Origin: Methylobacterium sp.
Lineage (GTDB): Bacteria > Pseudomonadota > Alphaproteobacteria > Rhizobiales > Beijerinckiaceae
DNA: 53,091 bases
Reading direction: 5' to 3'
Assembly (NCBI GenBank): GCA_013823325.1
Contig: PNLY01000030.1
Span: 1 to 53,091 of the forward strand
Translations under genes and position numbers: made by a program
In this document: piece after piece, positions 9,431 through 19,139 of the stretch
Layout of the letters: every line of letters starts with the position of its first letter
Position numbering within the stretch: the stretch's first letter is position 1
The notes under the pieces: generated by a model
Databases searched by the model: none
What the model was told of the DNA's origin: nothing
The model's input: the letters and a program-made list of their open reading frames with translations, nothing else

Positions 9431-10109
9431 AGAAGCGCGCACGACCGTCGACCGCTATCCCGGCCGGGTCCGCGTCAACCATTGGGTCACCGCGCTCTCG
9501 CTGATCCTGCTCGCGATCAGCGGCGCGGCGCTGTTCCACCCCTCGCTGTTCTTCCTGAGCAGCTTCTTCGGCAGCGGCTCGAACACGCGCTGGCTGCATC
9601 CTTGGCTCGGCGTCGTGCTGCTGGCGAGCTTCACCATCCTGTTCATCCAGATGGTGCGGTACAATTTCTGGACGAAGGCCGACACCAGATGGATGGGGCA
9701 TATCGGCGAGGTGATGTCCGGCCGCGAGGAGAACCTGCCCGAGGTCGGCAGGTACAATGGCGCGCAGAAGATCGTTTTCTGGCTGATGACGCTGCTGATC
9801 ATCGTCCTGTTCGTGAGCGGGATCGTGATCTGGTACGAATATTTCGGCGCGACCTTCACCATCGAGCAGCAGCGTTTCGGCCACATCGTCCATGCGCTGG
9901 CGGCGGTCGCCATGCTGCTCGTCGTGATCGTCCACATCTATGCCGGCTTCTATGTGCGCGGCACGATGAGCGCGATGACCGAAGGCAAGGTCACCGGCGG
10001 CTGGGCCTATCGGCATCACCGGCTCTGGCTGCGTGGCGAGGCGCGCGAGGGCGTCATCGACGAACGGCAGACACCGCCGCGCGGGCACAACGCTCGCCCG
10101 GCCGAGTAG
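9414..10109 (+). CDS. fdnI: Formate dehydrogenase-N cytochrome b556 (gamma) subunit
   Basis: A 231-residue membrane protein with four hydrophobic helices (about residues 24-50, 62-84, 119-140, 158-182). Histidines suited to haem b ligation include His23 (RVNHWV), one in RWLHPWLG, and the pair in the last helix ([22 protein letters not shown] shortened here to its key His residues). It takes electrons from FdnH to the quinone pool. The start is a GTG at 9414 that overlaps the fdnH end by 17 nt, with GAGGAGG just upstream, which suggests translational coupling. The Arg/His-rich tail is cytoplasmic. Confidence 0.94.
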   Translation: MAVRREEARTTVDRYPGRVRVNHWVTALSLILLAISGAALFHPSLFFLSSFFGSGSNTRWLHPWLGVVLLASFTILFIQMVRYNFWTKADTRWMGHIGEVMSGREENLPEVGRYNGAQKIVFWLMTLLIIVLFVSGIVIWYEYFGATFTIEQQRFGHIVHALAAVAMLLVVIVHIYAGFYVRGTMSAMTEGKVTGGWAYRHHRLWLRGEAREGVIDERQTPPRGHNARPAE

Positions 10110-10115
10110 ACACTG

Positions 10116-10139
10116 GCGAGGCGGCCTGGGCCGCCTCGC
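10116..10139 (+). terminator. Strong hairpin between fdnI and fdhE
   Basis: A perfect 10-bp GC-rich stem (10116-10125 with 10130-10139) and 4-nt loop CTGG lie 7 nt after the fdnI stop. No U-run follows (TTCCC). It may be a partial terminator that lowers expression of fdhE-selAB relative to the abundant enzyme subunits, or a 3'-end stabiliser of the fdnGHI message. Confidence 0.5.
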
Positions 10140-10179
10140 TTCCCGACGTGACCCGTGCGGTTCGGAAGGTCTGTGCCTG

Positions 10180-11100
10180 ATGAGTGAAGACCAGGGCTTT
10201 GCGACATTCGAGGATGTCGGCATCGCCGAACGCGACAAGCCGCCGTTCCTGCGCCTGCCCGAGCCGCGATCGCTTTTCGGCCTGCGCGCCATGCGCTTCG
10301 AGGCGCTCGCATCCGGCCATCAGCTCGAACCTTATCTGCGCTTTCTCGCGGCGCTGGCGCGGGCGCAGGACCGGCTGGTGGGCGAGGTGGATATGCCTGG
10401 GCTGCCTTCGCCTGGCGAGCAGCGCCGCCGCGCCGCCAATGCGATGCCGCTCGTGCCGCGCGAGGACCTGGCCGAGGACAAGGCCGCGGCCGACTGCTTC
10501 ACCCGGCTGATCGCGCTGATGGATGAGGTCGTGATGCCCGAGCTCGCGCGTGAGGCGCTCGGCCGCGCCAAGGCCGCGGACGAGGAGGGCCGGCGCGTCA
10601 TGTTCGCCGCCGTGCTCAGCGACGCGGTGCCGGCCGAGACCGTCGCCGACCATATCTTCGCGGCGGCGGCGCTTCAGGTGGCCGCGGCCAGGCGCACGGC
10701 CGGGCTCGATCCGCTGCTGCCGCAGCCGGTCGCCGACGGCGTCTGCCCGTGCTGCGGCGGCCCGCCGGTGACGAGCACCATCGTCGCCACGATCGATATC
10801 GACGGGGTGCGCTACATCCAATGCTCGCTCTGCGCGGCGCAATGGAACCATGTCCGGGTGAAATGCGTCTCCTGCGGCTCGACCAAGGGCATCAACTACC
10901 AGGCGATCGAGGGCGTCGCCGACACGATCAAGGCCGAGACCTGTGACGAGTGCAGAACCTATGTGAAGATCCTGAACCAGCGAAAGGACGCCGAGCTCGA
11001 GGCCGTGGCCGACGATGTCGCGAGCCTTGGGCTCGACATCCTCGTCTCCGAGGCAGGCTGGCGGCGTGCCGGCGTGAACCCGTTCCTGCTGGGATATTGA
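10180..11100 (+). CDS. fdhE: Formate dehydrogenase accessory protein FdhE
   Basis: At 306 residues this is the normal length of FdhE, a cytoplasmic, rubredoxin-like iron protein needed for maturation of respiratory formate dehydrogenases. The cysteine motifs are CPCCGG, CSLCAAQW, CVSCGS and CDEC, in the C-terminal half (about residues 185-275). The N-terminal half is helical. The ATG at 10180 has GGAAGGT upstream; the frame runs back to 10033 inside fdnI but lacks support there. The gene sits between fdnI and selA, so the enzyme, its maturation factor and the Sec machinery are likely co-expressed. Confidence 0.95.
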   Translation: MSEDQGFATFEDVGIAERDKPPFLRLPEPRSLFGLRAMRFEALASGHQLEPYLRFLAALARAQDRLVGEVDMPGLPSPGEQRRRAANAMPLVPREDLAEDKAAADCFTRLIALMDEVVMPELAREALGRAKAADEEGRRVMFAAVLSDAVPAETVADHIFAAAALQVAAARRTAGLDPLLPQPVADGVCPCCGGPPVTSTIVATIDIDGVRYIQCSLCAAQWNHVRVKCVSCGSTKGINYQAIEGVADTIKAETCDECRTYVKILNQRKDAELEAVADDVASLGLDILVSEAGWRRAGVNPFLLGY

Positions 11101-11125
11101 CCATCCTGTCTCCCGGAGGGAGCTG

Positions 11126-12532
11126 ATGAACAGACCCGAACGCTTCCGCCCGCCATCGGTCGACGAGGTGCTGCGCAGCCCGCATTGCGAGCTGGCGATC
11201 GCCCGCCATGGCCGGCAGGCCACGACCGGTGCCGTGCGGCAGGTGCTCGAACGCCTGCGCCGCGACGAGGGGGTGGCGGCGGTTCCGGTCGAGGCCATCG
11301 CCGAGCGGGCGCTGGCGAGCCTGGAGGAGCGGGAGCGACCCTCGCAGCGCCCGGTCATCAACCTCACCGGCACCGTGCTGCACACCAATCTCGGCCGTGC
11401 GCTCCTGGCCGAGGAAGCGATCGAGGCTGTCGTCGCGGCGATGCGGGCGCCGACTAATCTCGAATACGAGATCGCGGCGGGCCAGCGCGGCGAGCGCGAT
11501 GCGCATGTGCGCGAGCTGATCCGCGAATTGACCGGGGCCGAGGACGCCGTGCTCGTCAACAACAACGCCTCGGCCGTGCTGCTCGTGCTCAACACTCTCG
11601 CCAGGGAGCGCGAAGCGGTCGTCTCGCGCGGCGAATTGATCGAGATCGGCGGTGCCTTTCGCATGCCAGACATCATGGCGCGCGCCGGGGCGGTGCTGCG
11701 CGAGGTCGGCACCACCAATCGCACCCATCTGCGCGATTATGCCGAGGCGATCGGCCCGCAGACCGGGCTGCTGATGAAGGTCCACACCTCCAACTATCTC
11801 GTCCAGGGCTTCACCGCCGAGGTCTCACCCGCTGAGCTCGCCAAGCTCGGCCGCGAGCATGGCATCCCCTTCGTCGACGATCTCGGCTCCGGCACGCTGG
11901 TCGACCTGGCGCGCTGGGGATTGCGCCATGAGAAGACCGTGCAGGATGCGCTCAAGGGCGGCGCCGATCTCGTCACCTTCTCCGGCGACAAGCTGCTCGG
12001 CGGCCCGCAGGCCGGTATCGTCGCCGGCCGGAAGGATCTTGTCGCCAAGCTCGCCAAGAACCCGCTGAAGCGGGCGCTCCGGCTCGACAAGCTGAGATTG
12101 GCGGCGCTCGAAGCAACCCTGAAGCTCTATCGCGACCCCGACCGGCTGGCGCAGCGCCTGCCGACATTGCGCCTGTTCACCCGCTCTGCCGCCGAGCTGC
12201 GCGCCCTGGCCGAGCGGCTGCTGCCGGCGCTCTCCGGCGCGGTCGGCGCCGGCTGGATCGTCGAGATCGTCGACTGCTCCAGCCAGATCGGCTCAGGCGC
12301 CCTGCCATTGGAGACGCTGCCGAGCGCAGGGCTCGCGCTGAAGCCTGCCGGCAAGGTCTCGGGCTCCGCAGTCGAGGCGCTCGCCGCTGCCTTCCGTTCC
12401 TTGCCCCTGCCGGTGATCGGCCGGATTTCACAAGGCGCGCTGCTCTTCGATCTGCGCTGCCTGGAGGGTGAGGCGGCCTTCACGAGCCAGTTGCGCCAGC
12501 TGAAGCCGGAGGCGAGCCATGCGCTGGCTTGA
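11126..12532 (+). CDS. selA: L-seryl-tRNA(Sec) selenium transferase SelA
   Basis: SelA converts Ser-tRNA(Sec) to Sec-tRNA(Sec) with selenophosphate, using pyridoxal phosphate. The 468-residue length is typical. The N-terminal helical domain ([14 protein letters not shown]) precedes the fold-type I core with [40 protein letters not shown] and the PLP lysine Lys289 in [14 protein letters not shown]. The ATG at 11126 has GGAGGGAGCTG upstream. The gene overlaps the next one by 14 nt, indicating coupled translation. Confidence 0.97.
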   Translation: MNRPERFRPPSVDEVLRSPHCELAIARHGRQATTGAVRQVLERLRRDEGVAAVPVEAIAERALASLEERERPSQRPVINLTGTVLHTNLGRALLAEEAIEAVVAAMRAPTNLEYEIAAGQRGERDAHVRELIRELTGAEDAVLVNNNASAVLLVLNTLAREREAVVSRGELIEIGGAFRMPDIMARAGAVLREVGTTNRTHLRDYAEAIGPQTGLLMKVHTSNYLVQGFTAEVSPAELAKLGREHGIPFVDDLGSGTLVDLARWGLRHEKTVQDALKGGADLVTFSGDKLLGGPQAGIVAGRKDLVAKLAKNPLKRALRLDKLRLAALEATLKLYRDPDRLAQRLPTLRLFTRSAAELRALAERLLPALSGAVGAGWIVEIVDCSSQIGSGALPLETLPSAGLALKPAGKVSGSAVEALAAAFRSLPLPVIGRISQGALLFDLRCLEGEAAFTSQLRQLKPEASHALA

Positions 12533-13262
12533 CCGACTGCTCGGCAAGGGGGAGGCCGCCCCCGCCGATATCGGCGCGGCGATGGCGGAGGCGACTGCGG
12601 CGGTCGAGCGCGGCGACCATGCGGCCGCACTGGCGATCTGGGGACCGCTCGCCCATGCCGGCGTTGCCCGCGCCCAGAACAATGTCGGGGCCTGCTTCGC
12701 CGAGGGGCTCGGCGTCGAGCGCGATCCGGCTCTCGCCTTGAGCTGGCTGACGCTCGCCGCCGAAAGCGGTGACCCGGTCGGCCAGCGCAATCTCGCGACC
12801 CTGTATTTCAAGGGCGAGGGCATCGCGCAGGACAATGGCGAGGCGATGCGGCTCTATCGCCTCGCCGCCGAGCAGAATGACGCGCCGGCACAGGACATGC
12901 TGTCCTGGATGCTGCTCGAAACCGGGCTGGAGGCTGATCGGCCCGAAGCGCTGCGCTGGGCGCAGTCTGCCGCCGAGGCCGGCGTTGCCAGCAGCATGAC
13001 CCGGCTCGGTATGATCCATCACGATGCGCTCGGCGTGGAGCGTGACGCCGGGCTCGCTGCGCAATGGTGGCGGCGCGGCAGCGAAGCCGGCGATCCCGAC
13101 GCGATGGCGATGCTCGGCGCCGCCACCTTGCTGGGTCAGGGGGTCGACAAGGATCCGGCCCGTGCGCTCGCACTGCTGCTCGAAGCCGAAAGCAATGGCA
13201 GCCTGCTCGCCGCGCCCTTCGTCAAGGCCGCGCGCGCCGCGGTCGCCCCGGCGGAGGCTTGA
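12519..13262 (+). CDS. Sel1-like repeat (TPR-like) protein between selA and selB
   Basis: The 247-residue protein has no signal peptide or membrane helix, so it is probably cytoplasmic. It contains about five Sel1-like repeats of about 36 residues. Examples are [60 protein letters not shown] and [20 protein letters not shown]. Such alpha-solenoids bind proteins. It starts inside selA (14-nt overlap) and ends 4 nt before selB, so it is locked into translation with both. That position suggests a job in Sec synthesis or insertion, perhaps as a scaffold. No such role is known to me. The name Sel1 comes from a yeast/worm gene and has nothing to do with selenium. Confidence 0.88.
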   Translation: MRWLDRLLGKGEAAPADIGAAMAEATAAVERGDHAAALAIWGPLAHAGVARAQNNVGACFAEGLGVERDPALALSWLTLAAESGDPVGQRNLATLYFKGEGIAQDNGEAMRLYRLAAEQNDAPAQDMLSWMLLETGLEADRPEALRWAQSAAEAGVASSMTRLGMIHHDALGVERDAGLAAQWWRRGSEAGDPDAMAMLGAATLLGQGVDKDPARALALLLEAESNGSLLAAPFVKAARAAVAPAEA

Positions 13263-13266
13263 GCCG

Positions 13267-15294
13267 ATGATCATCGGCACCGCCGGCCATATCGACCACG
13301 GCAAGACCTCGCTGGTGCGGCGGCTGACGGGCGTCGACACCGACCGTTTGAAGGAGGAGAAGGAGCGCGGCATCACCATCGCGCTCGGCTTCGCCTACTG
13401 GCCCCAATCCGATGGCCGCATCGTCGGCTTCATCGACGTGCCCGGCCATGAGAAGCTGGTCCACACCATGCTCGCCGGCGCTTCCGGCATCGACCTCCTG
13501 CTGCTGGTGGTCGCGGCCGATGACGGGGTGATGCCGCAGACGCGCGAGCATCTCGACATCGCCCGCCTGCTCGGGATCGAACGCGCCGTGGTGGCGCTGA
13601 CCAAGGCGGACCTCGTCGAGGGGGAGCGGCTCGCCGAGGCGCAGGGAGAGATCGCAGCGCTGCTGGCGGCAACGCCATTCGCGGACGCGCCGATCCTGCC
13701 GGTTTCGACGGTCACGGGCGACGGCATCGACGAGCTCGCGCAGTTGCTGCGCGAGCTCGCCCAGGCCTCGCAGCTGCGTCGCAGCGACGGTGCCTTTCGG
13801 CTCGCCGTCGACCGCTGCTTCACGCTGCCCGGGGCCGGCACGGTCGTCACCGGCACGGTGCTGTCCGGAAAGGTTTCGGCTGGCGACAGCGTCACGGTCT
13901 CGCCCTCCGGCATCGTGGCGCGCGTGCGTTCGATCCATGCCCAGAACCGCCCGGCCGAAAGCGGTGCGGCGGGTGATCGCTGCGCGCTCAACCTCGCCGG
14001 CCCCGACGTCTCGAAGGACGCGATCGTGCGCGGCGACATGATCGTCTCGCCCGCTCTGCACGCGCCGGCGACACGGATCGATGCCGAGCTCACGGTGCTC
14101 GCCTCCGAGAAGAAGCCGCTGGCGATGTGGCAGCCGGTGCGACTGCACCATGGCTCCAGCGAAACCGGCGCACGCATCGTCCTGCTCGGCGACGAAGTCG
14201 CGCCCGGCACGACCGGATTGGTCCAGCTCGTATTGGAGACGCCGATCGCGGCTGCGGCGCTCGATCGCTTCGTGCTGCGCGACACCAGCGCCTCGCGCAC
14301 GCTCGGCGGCGGCCGCTTCCTCGACCTGCGCGCGCCGGAGCGAAAGCGCCGCAGCCCGGAACGCCAGGCCCAACTCGTCGCCCTCGCCAGTAGCGACCAC
14401 GCCGAGGCGCTGCGCAGCCTGCTCGATGCGCCGCCGCATCATGTCGATCTAGACGCCTTCGCCCGCGACCGCGCGCTCGGCCCGGCGCAAGCCGAAGCAC
14501 TGGCCGGGCGGCTCGGGCTGGTGCGGATCGGCGCCGCGACGATGCTGCCGGATGTCTGGCAGCGCTTCTCCCTGGCGCTGGTCGAGACGCTGAAGACCTA
14601 TCACCTTGAAAACCCCGACCAGCAGGGCATGGGGCTGGAGCGCTTGCGGCTCTCGCTCCAGCCGCGCCTGCCGGCCGCGCTGTTCCGCGCGGCGCTGTCG
14701 CAGTTGGCCGCGGCTGGCGACCTGGTCGTCATCGGCTCCTGGATCAGGCGGCCCGAGCACGAGATCAGGCTGACACCGGAGGAGGAGGCGCTCTGGAGCC
14801 GCATCGCGCCATTGATCGGAGCCGGCGAGCGCTTCCGGCCGCCGCGTGTGCGCGACATCGGCCAGCTGCTCGGCCGACGCGAGGAGGATATCCGCCGGCT
14901 CTTCCGCCTCGCCGGCCGGCGCGGCGACGTGCATGAGGTGGCGCTTGACCACTTCTTCCTGCGCGATACGGTTTCCGAGATGGTCGGGATCGCGGTCGAG
15001 CTTGCGGCGGCCGATGCCGCCGGCTTCAACGCCGCGCAGTTCCGCGACAGGCTGGACAATGGCCGCAAGGTCGCGATCCAGATCCTGGAATTCTTCGATC
15101 GCCATGGCGTCACCATCCGCCGCGGCGATCTCAGGCGCATCAACCGGCAACGGCTCGACCTGTTCGGCCCGCGGTCGGAGGCGCCAGCTGGAGGAGAAGC
15201 GTCCCCGGTGGGGCGTCCGGACTTCAAATCCGGGAGGGGCCGTCAAACGGTCTCTGGTGGGTTCGACTCCCATTCTCTTCCGCCAGTTCACTGA
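13267..15294 (+). CDS. selB: Selenocysteine-specific elongation factor SelB, frame continues through selC
   Basis: SelB is the GTPase that carries Sec-tRNA(Sec) to the ribosome at SECIS-marked UGA codons. The G motifs are clear: GHIDHGKT (residues 7-14), DVPGHE, and TKAD. EF-Tu-like domains 2-3 follow, then C-terminal winged-helix repeats that bind SECIS RNA, ending near [12 protein letters not shown]. The ATG at 13267 is 4 nt after the Sel1 gene with GGAGG upstream. The frame gives 675 residues. The last 34 codons (from about 15190) are the tRNA-Sec gene read as protein, giving [10 protein letters not shown] and [10 protein letters not shown], and the stop (15292-15294) lies 7 nt after the CCA. 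No in-frame stop occurs before selC. Confidence 0.95.
   Translation: MIIGTAGHIDHGKTSLVRRLTGVDTDRLKEEKERGITIALGFAYWPQSDGRIVGFIDVPGHEKLVHTMLAGASGIDLLLLVVAADDGVMPQTREHLDIARLLGIERAVVALTKADLVEGERLAEAQGEIAALLAATPFADAPILPVSTVTGDGIDELAQLLRELAQASQLRRSDGAFRLAVDRCFTLPGAGTVVTGTVLSGKVSAGDSVTVSPSGIVARVRSIHAQNRPAESGAAGDRCALNLAGPDVSKDAIVRGDMIVSPALHAPATRIDAELTVLASEKKPLAMWQPVRLHHGSSETGARIVLLGDEVAPGTTGLVQLVLETPIAAAALDRFVLRDTSASRTLGGGRFLDLRAPERKRRSPERQAQLVALASSDHAEALRSLLDAPPHHVDLDAFARDRALGPAQAEALAGRLGLVRIGAATMLPDVWQRFSLALVETLKTYHLENPDQQGMGLERLRLSLQPRLPAALFRAALSQLAAAGDLVVIGSWIRRPEHEIRLTPEEEALWSRIAPLIGAGERFRPPRVRDIGQLLGRREEDIRRLFRLAGRRGDVHEVALDHFFLRDTVSEMVGIAVELAAADAAGFNAAQFRDRLDNGRKVAIQILEFFDRHGVTIRRGDLRRINRQRLDLFGPRSEAPAGGEASPVGRPDFKSGRGRQTVSGGFDSHSLPPVH
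15190..15285 (+). tRNA. selC: tRNA-Sec, anticodon UCA
   Basis: The 96-nt gene has the tRNA-Sec signature: an 8-bp acceptor stem (GGAGGAGA with TCTCTTCC), a long D-arm region, the anticodon loop CUUCAAA with UCA at 15224-15226, a long variable arm (GGGGCCGT...ACGGTCTC), a T-loop TTCGACT and an encoded CCA end. Overall it is strikingly like E. coli SelC. It is charged with serine and then converted by SelA. It lies wholly inside the selB reading frame on the same strand. I see no convincing promoter directly upstream, so it is probably cut out of the fdn-sel transcript. Confidence 0.97.
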
Positions 15295-15361
15295 GGGGCC
15301 ATGACGCAGACCGGCAGCGAATCCTGCGCCCTGTTCGAGCGCTCCATCCCGGAGAACCCAC

Positions 15362-15739
15362 GTGTCGAAGCCTAAGGGGCTGGGCACGGATTTCGAGCGC
15401 TGGCTCGGGAAGATGCTCCGCAAGGGGCATTTCACCGCGCTGATCGTGCTCGTCCGGATCGCCGAGCCGAGGTTGGAGCCGCTGCGCTCGACCTTCGTCC
15501 ACGTGGTCGGCGACGAGCTCGACTGGGGCGATATCGTCATGCTGCTGCGCGGCGCCGGCGTGAGCTGGGACGGCGCAGCCTTCTTCCCCATGCGCGAGGA
15601 CGGCGGACTCGTGCCCGACGAGCTCGCGCGTGCCCGGCTGCGCGAGCTCGAGGCGGCGCTGGATCAGGACCGGCTGGTGCTCAACAAGGGCGAGTTCTTC
15701 GATGCCTGGGGCCGCCGGCTAGAGGTTGCGGAGGCTTGA
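15362..15739 (+). CDS. Conserved-looking small protein of unknown function, between selC and selD
   Basis: The 125-residue product (GTG start at 15362, with GGAG 6-10 nt upstream) has no signal peptide, membrane helix or cysteine. It reads like a compact, acidic/basic mixed soluble protein: FERWLGKMLRKGHFTALIVL, then WGDIVMLLRGAGVSWDGAAFF and NKGEFFDAWGRRLEV. I do not recognise a family. It lies 76 nt after tRNA-Sec and converges with selD, leaving only 9 nt between the two stops. Its place in the cluster suggests a link to selenium or formate metabolism. An overlapping 24-codon frame (15301-15375) could instead be a leader. Confidence 0.75.
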   Translation: MSKPKGLGTDFERWLGKMLRKGHFTALIVLVRIAEPRLEPLRSTFVHVVGDELDWGDIVMLLRGAGVSWDGAAFFPMREDGGLVPDELARARLRELEAALDQDRLVLNKGEFFDAWGRRLEVAEA

Positions 15740-15748
15740 GGCGTCACG

Positions 15749-16825
15749 TCATTCCACGACCACGCGGCCCGGGCCGGTTGCGACCGTGCCGATGATCCGG
15801 GCCGACGGGTAACCGGCTGCCTTGATGCGCGCGAGCAGATCCTGCGCCCGTCCCGCCGCACAGGAGACCAGCAGCCCGCCGGAGGTCTGCGGATCGGTCA
15901 GGAGATGGCGTTGCCAGTCGGGAAGGCCGGCCGGAAGATCGACGCCCTCGCCATAGCTCGTCCAGTTGCGATGCGAGGCGCCGGTGACGCGGCCGTCGCG
16001 CGCGAGCCGTTCGGCCTGGGACAGGAACGGCAGGTCGGCCAATCGCAGCGTCAGCGTCGCATTGGAGCCGCGTGCCATTTCGAGCCCGTGGCCGAGGATG
16101 CCGAAGCCGGTGACGTCGGTGATCGCGTGCACATCGGCATCCCTGGCGAGCTCGGCGCCGACACGATTGAGCAGCGTCACCGAGGCGATCATCTCGTCAT
16201 AGGCCTCGGGCGACAATTGCTCCTTCTTGAAGGCGGCGGAATAGATGCCGACGCCGAGCGCCTTGGTCAGGATCAGCGCATCGCCCGGCTTCGCCCCGCT
16301 GTTGCGGCGCAGATTCTTCGGCTTCAGCAGGCCGATCACGGCAAGGCCATAGATCGGCTCGGGCGCGTCGATCGAATGGCCGCCGGCGACGGGGATGCCG
16401 GCTTCGGCGCAGATCGAGGCGCCCCCCTTCAGGATCTCGCGTGTCACTTCGATCGGCAGCTTGTCGAGCGGCATGCCGAGGATGGCGAGGGCCATGATCG
16501 GCGTGCCGCCCATGGCATAGACGTCGGAGATCGCATTGGTCGCGGCGATGCGGCCGAAATCATGGGGATCGTCGACCATCGGCATGAAGAAGTCCGTGGT
16601 CGCGACGACGCAGGTCTCGTCGTCAACCTGCCAGACGGCGGCATCATCGCCGGTCTCGGTGCCGACGAGCAGTTGCTTGTAGGGGCCGGCGGCCGGATGG
16701 TCGGCCAGCAATTGCTGCAGCACGGAAGGCGCGAGCTTGCAGCCGCAGCCGCCGCCATGGGCGAGGCTGGTCAGGCGCGGCGCAGCGGTGCGCGGAGGGG
16801 CTTCGCGCTCGATCGTCTCACTCAT
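15749..16825 (-). CDS. selD: Selenide, water dikinase (selenophosphate synthetase)
   Basis: SelD makes selenophosphate from selenide and ATP, the selenium donor for SelA. The protein has 358 residues. The flexible N-terminal catalytic segment [11 protein letters not shown] supplies Cys27 and Lys30, matching E. coli Cys17/Lys20; this copy uses Cys, not Sec. AIR-synthetase-type ATP-binding motifs follow ([40 protein letters not shown]). The ATG at 16825 was chosen with GGGAGACCCAAGAG upstream; the frame stays open to 16891 inside the cysteine desulfurase gene. It follows that gene by 16 nt on the minus strand. Confidence 0.97.
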   Translation of the reverse strand: MSETIEREAPPRTAAPRLTSLAHGGGCGCKLAPSVLQQLLADHPAAGPYKQLLVGTETGDDAAVWQVDDETCVVATTDFFMPMVDDPHDFGRIAATNAISDVYAMGGTPIMALAILGMPLDKLPIEVTREILKGGASICAEAGIPVAGGHSIDAPEPIYGLAVIGLLKPKNLRRNSGAKPGDALILTKALGVGIYSAAFKKEQLSPEAYDEMIASVTLLNRVGAELARDADVHAITDVTGFGILGHGLEMARGSNATLTLRLADLPFLSQAERLARDGRVTGASHRNWTSYGEGVDLPAGLPDWQRHLLTDPQTSGGLLVSCAAGRAQDLLARIKAAGYPSARIIGTVATGPGRVVVE

Positions 16826-16841
16826 CTCTTGGGTCTCCCAA

Positions 16842-17987
16842 TCAGGCGGCGCTCTGGCGCACCGATGCGAGCGAGCGCCAGGCGCCGGCAAGCTCGGTGA
16901 TCGCGGTGTCGATGTCCTCGGGCGTGCTGTCCCAGCCGAGCGAAAGCCTGACGGCGCCGAGCGCCGCCGCCCGCTCGAAGCCGAGCGCGGTCAGGATGGC
17001 GGAGGGTGCCTCGCTGTCGGCATGGCAGGCCGAGCCGACCGAGGCCATCACCGCGGGACAGGTCTCGAGCAGGCGCCGACCGGAGACGCCGGGAAAGAGG
17101 ACGTTCAGCGTGTTCGGCAGCCGGCGCTCGGGATCGCCGACGAGCACCAGCCCGGGCACGGTCTCGCGCAGGCCGGTCAGCAGCCTTTGGCTCAAGGCCG
17201 CGAGCATGCCGCGCCGATGCGTCAGGCGCTCGCCGGCCAGGGCGCAGGCGGCACCGAGGCCGACGATATAGGGGACATTCTCCGTGCCGGGCCGGATGCC
17301 GCGCTCCTGCCCGCCGCCGACGAGCAGCGGCCTGACGGCGACGCCGCGGCGGATGAACAGCGCGCCGATGCCTTTCGGGGCATTGAGCTTGTGGCCGGCG
17401 ATCGACAGGAGGTCGACGCCGAGCTGCCGGACATCGACGGCCAGCTTGCCGACGGCCTGGGCGGCATCGGTATGGATCAGCGCGCCGGCGGAGCAGGCGA
17501 GGGCGGAGATGTCGGCGACCGGCTGCACGGTGCCGATCTCGTTCTGCGCAAGGATGACCGTGACCAGCCCGGCCTCCCGATCGATCGCCTTCGCCATGTC
17601 GGCGGCGCGGACGATGCCATCGGGACCGGCGGCGACACGCCGGATGACGCGGCCGGCGGCCTCGTGCAAGCGGCAGCATTCCTCTGTCGCCGGATGCTCG
17701 ATCGCGGTGGTGACGATGGCGCGGTGATCATCAGTGGCGAGCGAGCCCCGGATCGCCAGGTTGTTCGCCTCCGTCCCGCCGCTGGTGAACAGGATCTCGT
17801 CCGGTTCCGCGCCGATCAGCCCGGCGACCTCGGCCCGCGCACGCTCGACCGCGGCATGTGCCTGCCGGCCGAGCGCATGGCTGGACGAGGGATTGCCGAA
17901 GCCGCCGGTCAGGAACGGCATCATCGCCGCGAGCACCTCGGGCGCGACCGGGGTCGTGGCGTTGTAGTCGAGATAGACCGGCTGCAT
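16842..17987 (-). CDS. NifS/IscS-type cysteine desulfurase, probable selenium-delivery enzyme
   Basis: A 381-residue fold-type I PLP enzyme that removes S or Se from cysteine or selenocysteine. Visible features are the N-terminal [20 protein letters not shown], the PLP lysine Lys200 in [12 protein letters not shown], and the catalytic Cys321 in SVGSACHAD on the flexible loop, as in group I enzymes. It is 16 nt upstream of selD in the same unit, so it may pass selenium directly to SelD; a NifS-SelD pair is known elsewhere, but the specificity here is inferred. A separate cysteine desulfurase precedes sufB at the end of the window, which supports a division of labour. Confidence 0.93.
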   Translation of the reverse strand: MQPVYLDYNATTPVAPEVLAAMMPFLTGGFGNPSSSHALGRQAHAAVERARAEVAGLIGAEPDEILFTSGGTEANNLAIRGSLATDDHRAIVTTAIEHPATEECCRLHEAAGRVIRRVAAGPDGIVRAADMAKAIDREAGLVTVILAQNEIGTVQPVADISALACSAGALIHTDAAQAVGKLAVDVRQLGVDLLSIAGHKLNAPKGIGALFIRRGVAVRPLLVGGGQERGIRPGTENVPYIVGLGAACALAGERLTHRRGMLAALSQRLLTGLRETVPGLVLVGDPERRLPNTLNVLFPGVSGRRLLETCPAVMASVGSACHADSEAPSAILTALGFERAAALGAVRLSLGWDSTPEDIDTAITELAGAWRSLASVRQSAA

Positions 17988-17994
17988 CGCAAAT

Positions 17995-18029
17995 CCCTGC
18001 AGAGGCAGGGCGAAGGGTTTGCCTTCGCC
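17995..18029 (-). terminator. Two overlapping hairpins between the transglutaminase and cysteine desulfurase genes
   Basis: GGCGAAGG (18009-18016) pairs with CCTTCGCC (18022-18029) around GTTTG, and CCCTGC/GCAGGG (17995-18010) forms a second stem that shares two bases with the first. The two are mutually exclusive in part, as in an attenuator. They lie in the 54-nt gap before the cysteine desulfurase start. No U-run follows. Confidence 0.35.
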
Positions 18030-18041
18030 TCGTGATCGCGT

Positions 18042-19139
18042 TCAGGCCGTCAGTTCGGCCGACTTGATCGTGTATCTGAACGTGTCGGGATCGAGGCAGT
18101 CGAGCAGCGCTCCGGCGACCTCCGCCTGCGGGTACATCAGGAAGCCGACCTTGTGCTGCGAGCCTGGCAGCGCGACATCGTGCGCAACATTATAGCCGAG
18201 CCAGTTGCCTTCCCAGGCGCCGAACAGCACCTGCCGCGCCGCGGCGACCTTGGGATTGTCGCCTGGGTTGTTGCCGGGCGGCTCCTCCAGCACGACCTTG
18301 CGGACATCGGCCGGATCGGTCGCGACCCAGCCGAAGCCGTCGAGCCAGATCTCGGCGCGGCAATGCTGCGCCTTGGTGATGACCTCCGATCCCGCCCCGA
18401 GGCTCTTGTAGCCGAACTTCGAGGGCGCGACGCGGATGCCGTAGATGTCGCGGGCCGGGATACCGACGCTGCGGACCAAGGCGACATAGAGCGCGTTAAG
18501 ATCGGCGCATTTGCCGCCGAGATTGCCGGTGCGCAGCATCGAGGCGATATCGCCGGTGCCGCAGCCGCGGGTCTTGGCATCGCGGAACGTGTTGGCGACA
18601 ACCCATTCATAGATCGCCCGGGCCCGGTCGAGATCGCCGGCCTTGCCGGCCGCGGCCTTCTCGGCGGTCTCCTTGACGATGCCGTCGGTCGGCATCAGCT
18701 CGGTCGCTTCGAGATAGAGCGTGCGGTCGGCGGCGCTCAAGGCCGGGACGGCGCTCCTGGTGCCGAGATCCTCGGCTCGGTCGCGCAGCGAGAACCGGCT
18801 GCGGACCTCGACACTCGGCGCGCTCTCGCCATCCTTGAAGACGACATGCAGCAGCTCGGCGCCGTATTTCGGGTCGCGCACCACCTCGGCTGAGACCGCA
18901 TTGGTCTCCCAGCTGTTCTTGCCGGGCTTGATCCATTCGTTCTCCTGCACCGACGGCAGCGGGATCCAGGCTTGGGCCTTGCCGTTCGCCGACAGGTCGA
19001 GGCGCGTCGCCACCGAAAAATCGCGCCAGGCACCGGGCTTCGGCGCGAAGGGCGCATCCTGCGCGGTGGCGAGGCGCGGGACGGAGAGCGCCGCCGCAGC
19101 GGCGACGCCGGTCTTCAACATGTCGCGACGGCTGATCAT
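18042..19139 (-). CDS. Tat-exported transglutaminase-like cysteine protein
   Basis: The 365-residue precursor begins MISRRDMLKTGVAAAAALSV, a twin-arginine signal, with probable cleavage after LATAQ. The mature protein has an N-terminal beta domain, then a transglutaminase-like core: GKCADLNALYVALVRSVGIP carries the catalytic Cys, QHCRAEIWLDGFGWVATDPA the His, with Asp in DPAD. Bacterial members are usually peptidases or amidases rather than true transglutaminases. The ATG at 19139 overlaps the preceding TlpA-like stop (ATGA), so the two are coupled. Tat export suggests folding or a cofactor before transport. A link to periplasmic formate dehydrogenase is inferred from context only. Confidence 0.9.
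   Translation of the reverse strand: MISRRDMLKTGVAAAAALSVPRLATAQDAPFAPKPGAWRDFSVATRLDLSANGKAQAWIPLPSVQENEWIKPGKNSWETNAVSAEVVRDPKYGAELLHVVFKDGESAPSVEVRSRFSLRDRAEDLGTRSAVPALSAADRTLYLEATELMPTDGIVKETAEKAAAGKAGDLDRARAIYEWVVANTFRDAKTRGCGTGDIASMLRTGNLGGKCADLNALYVALVRSVGIPARDIYGIRVAPSKFGYKSLGAGSEVITKAQHCRAEIWLDGFGWVATDPADVRKVVLEEPPGNNPGDNPKVAAARQVLFGAWEGNWLGYNVAHDVALPGSQHKVGFLMYPQAEVAGALLDCLDPDTFRYTIKSAELTA

Noticed and set aside
15301..15375. 24-codon open frame with GAGGGG upstream, after tRNA-Sec
   Set aside because: Overlaps the start of the 125-residue gene and has no recognisable signal; too short to support as a gene, though a leader peptide is possible.
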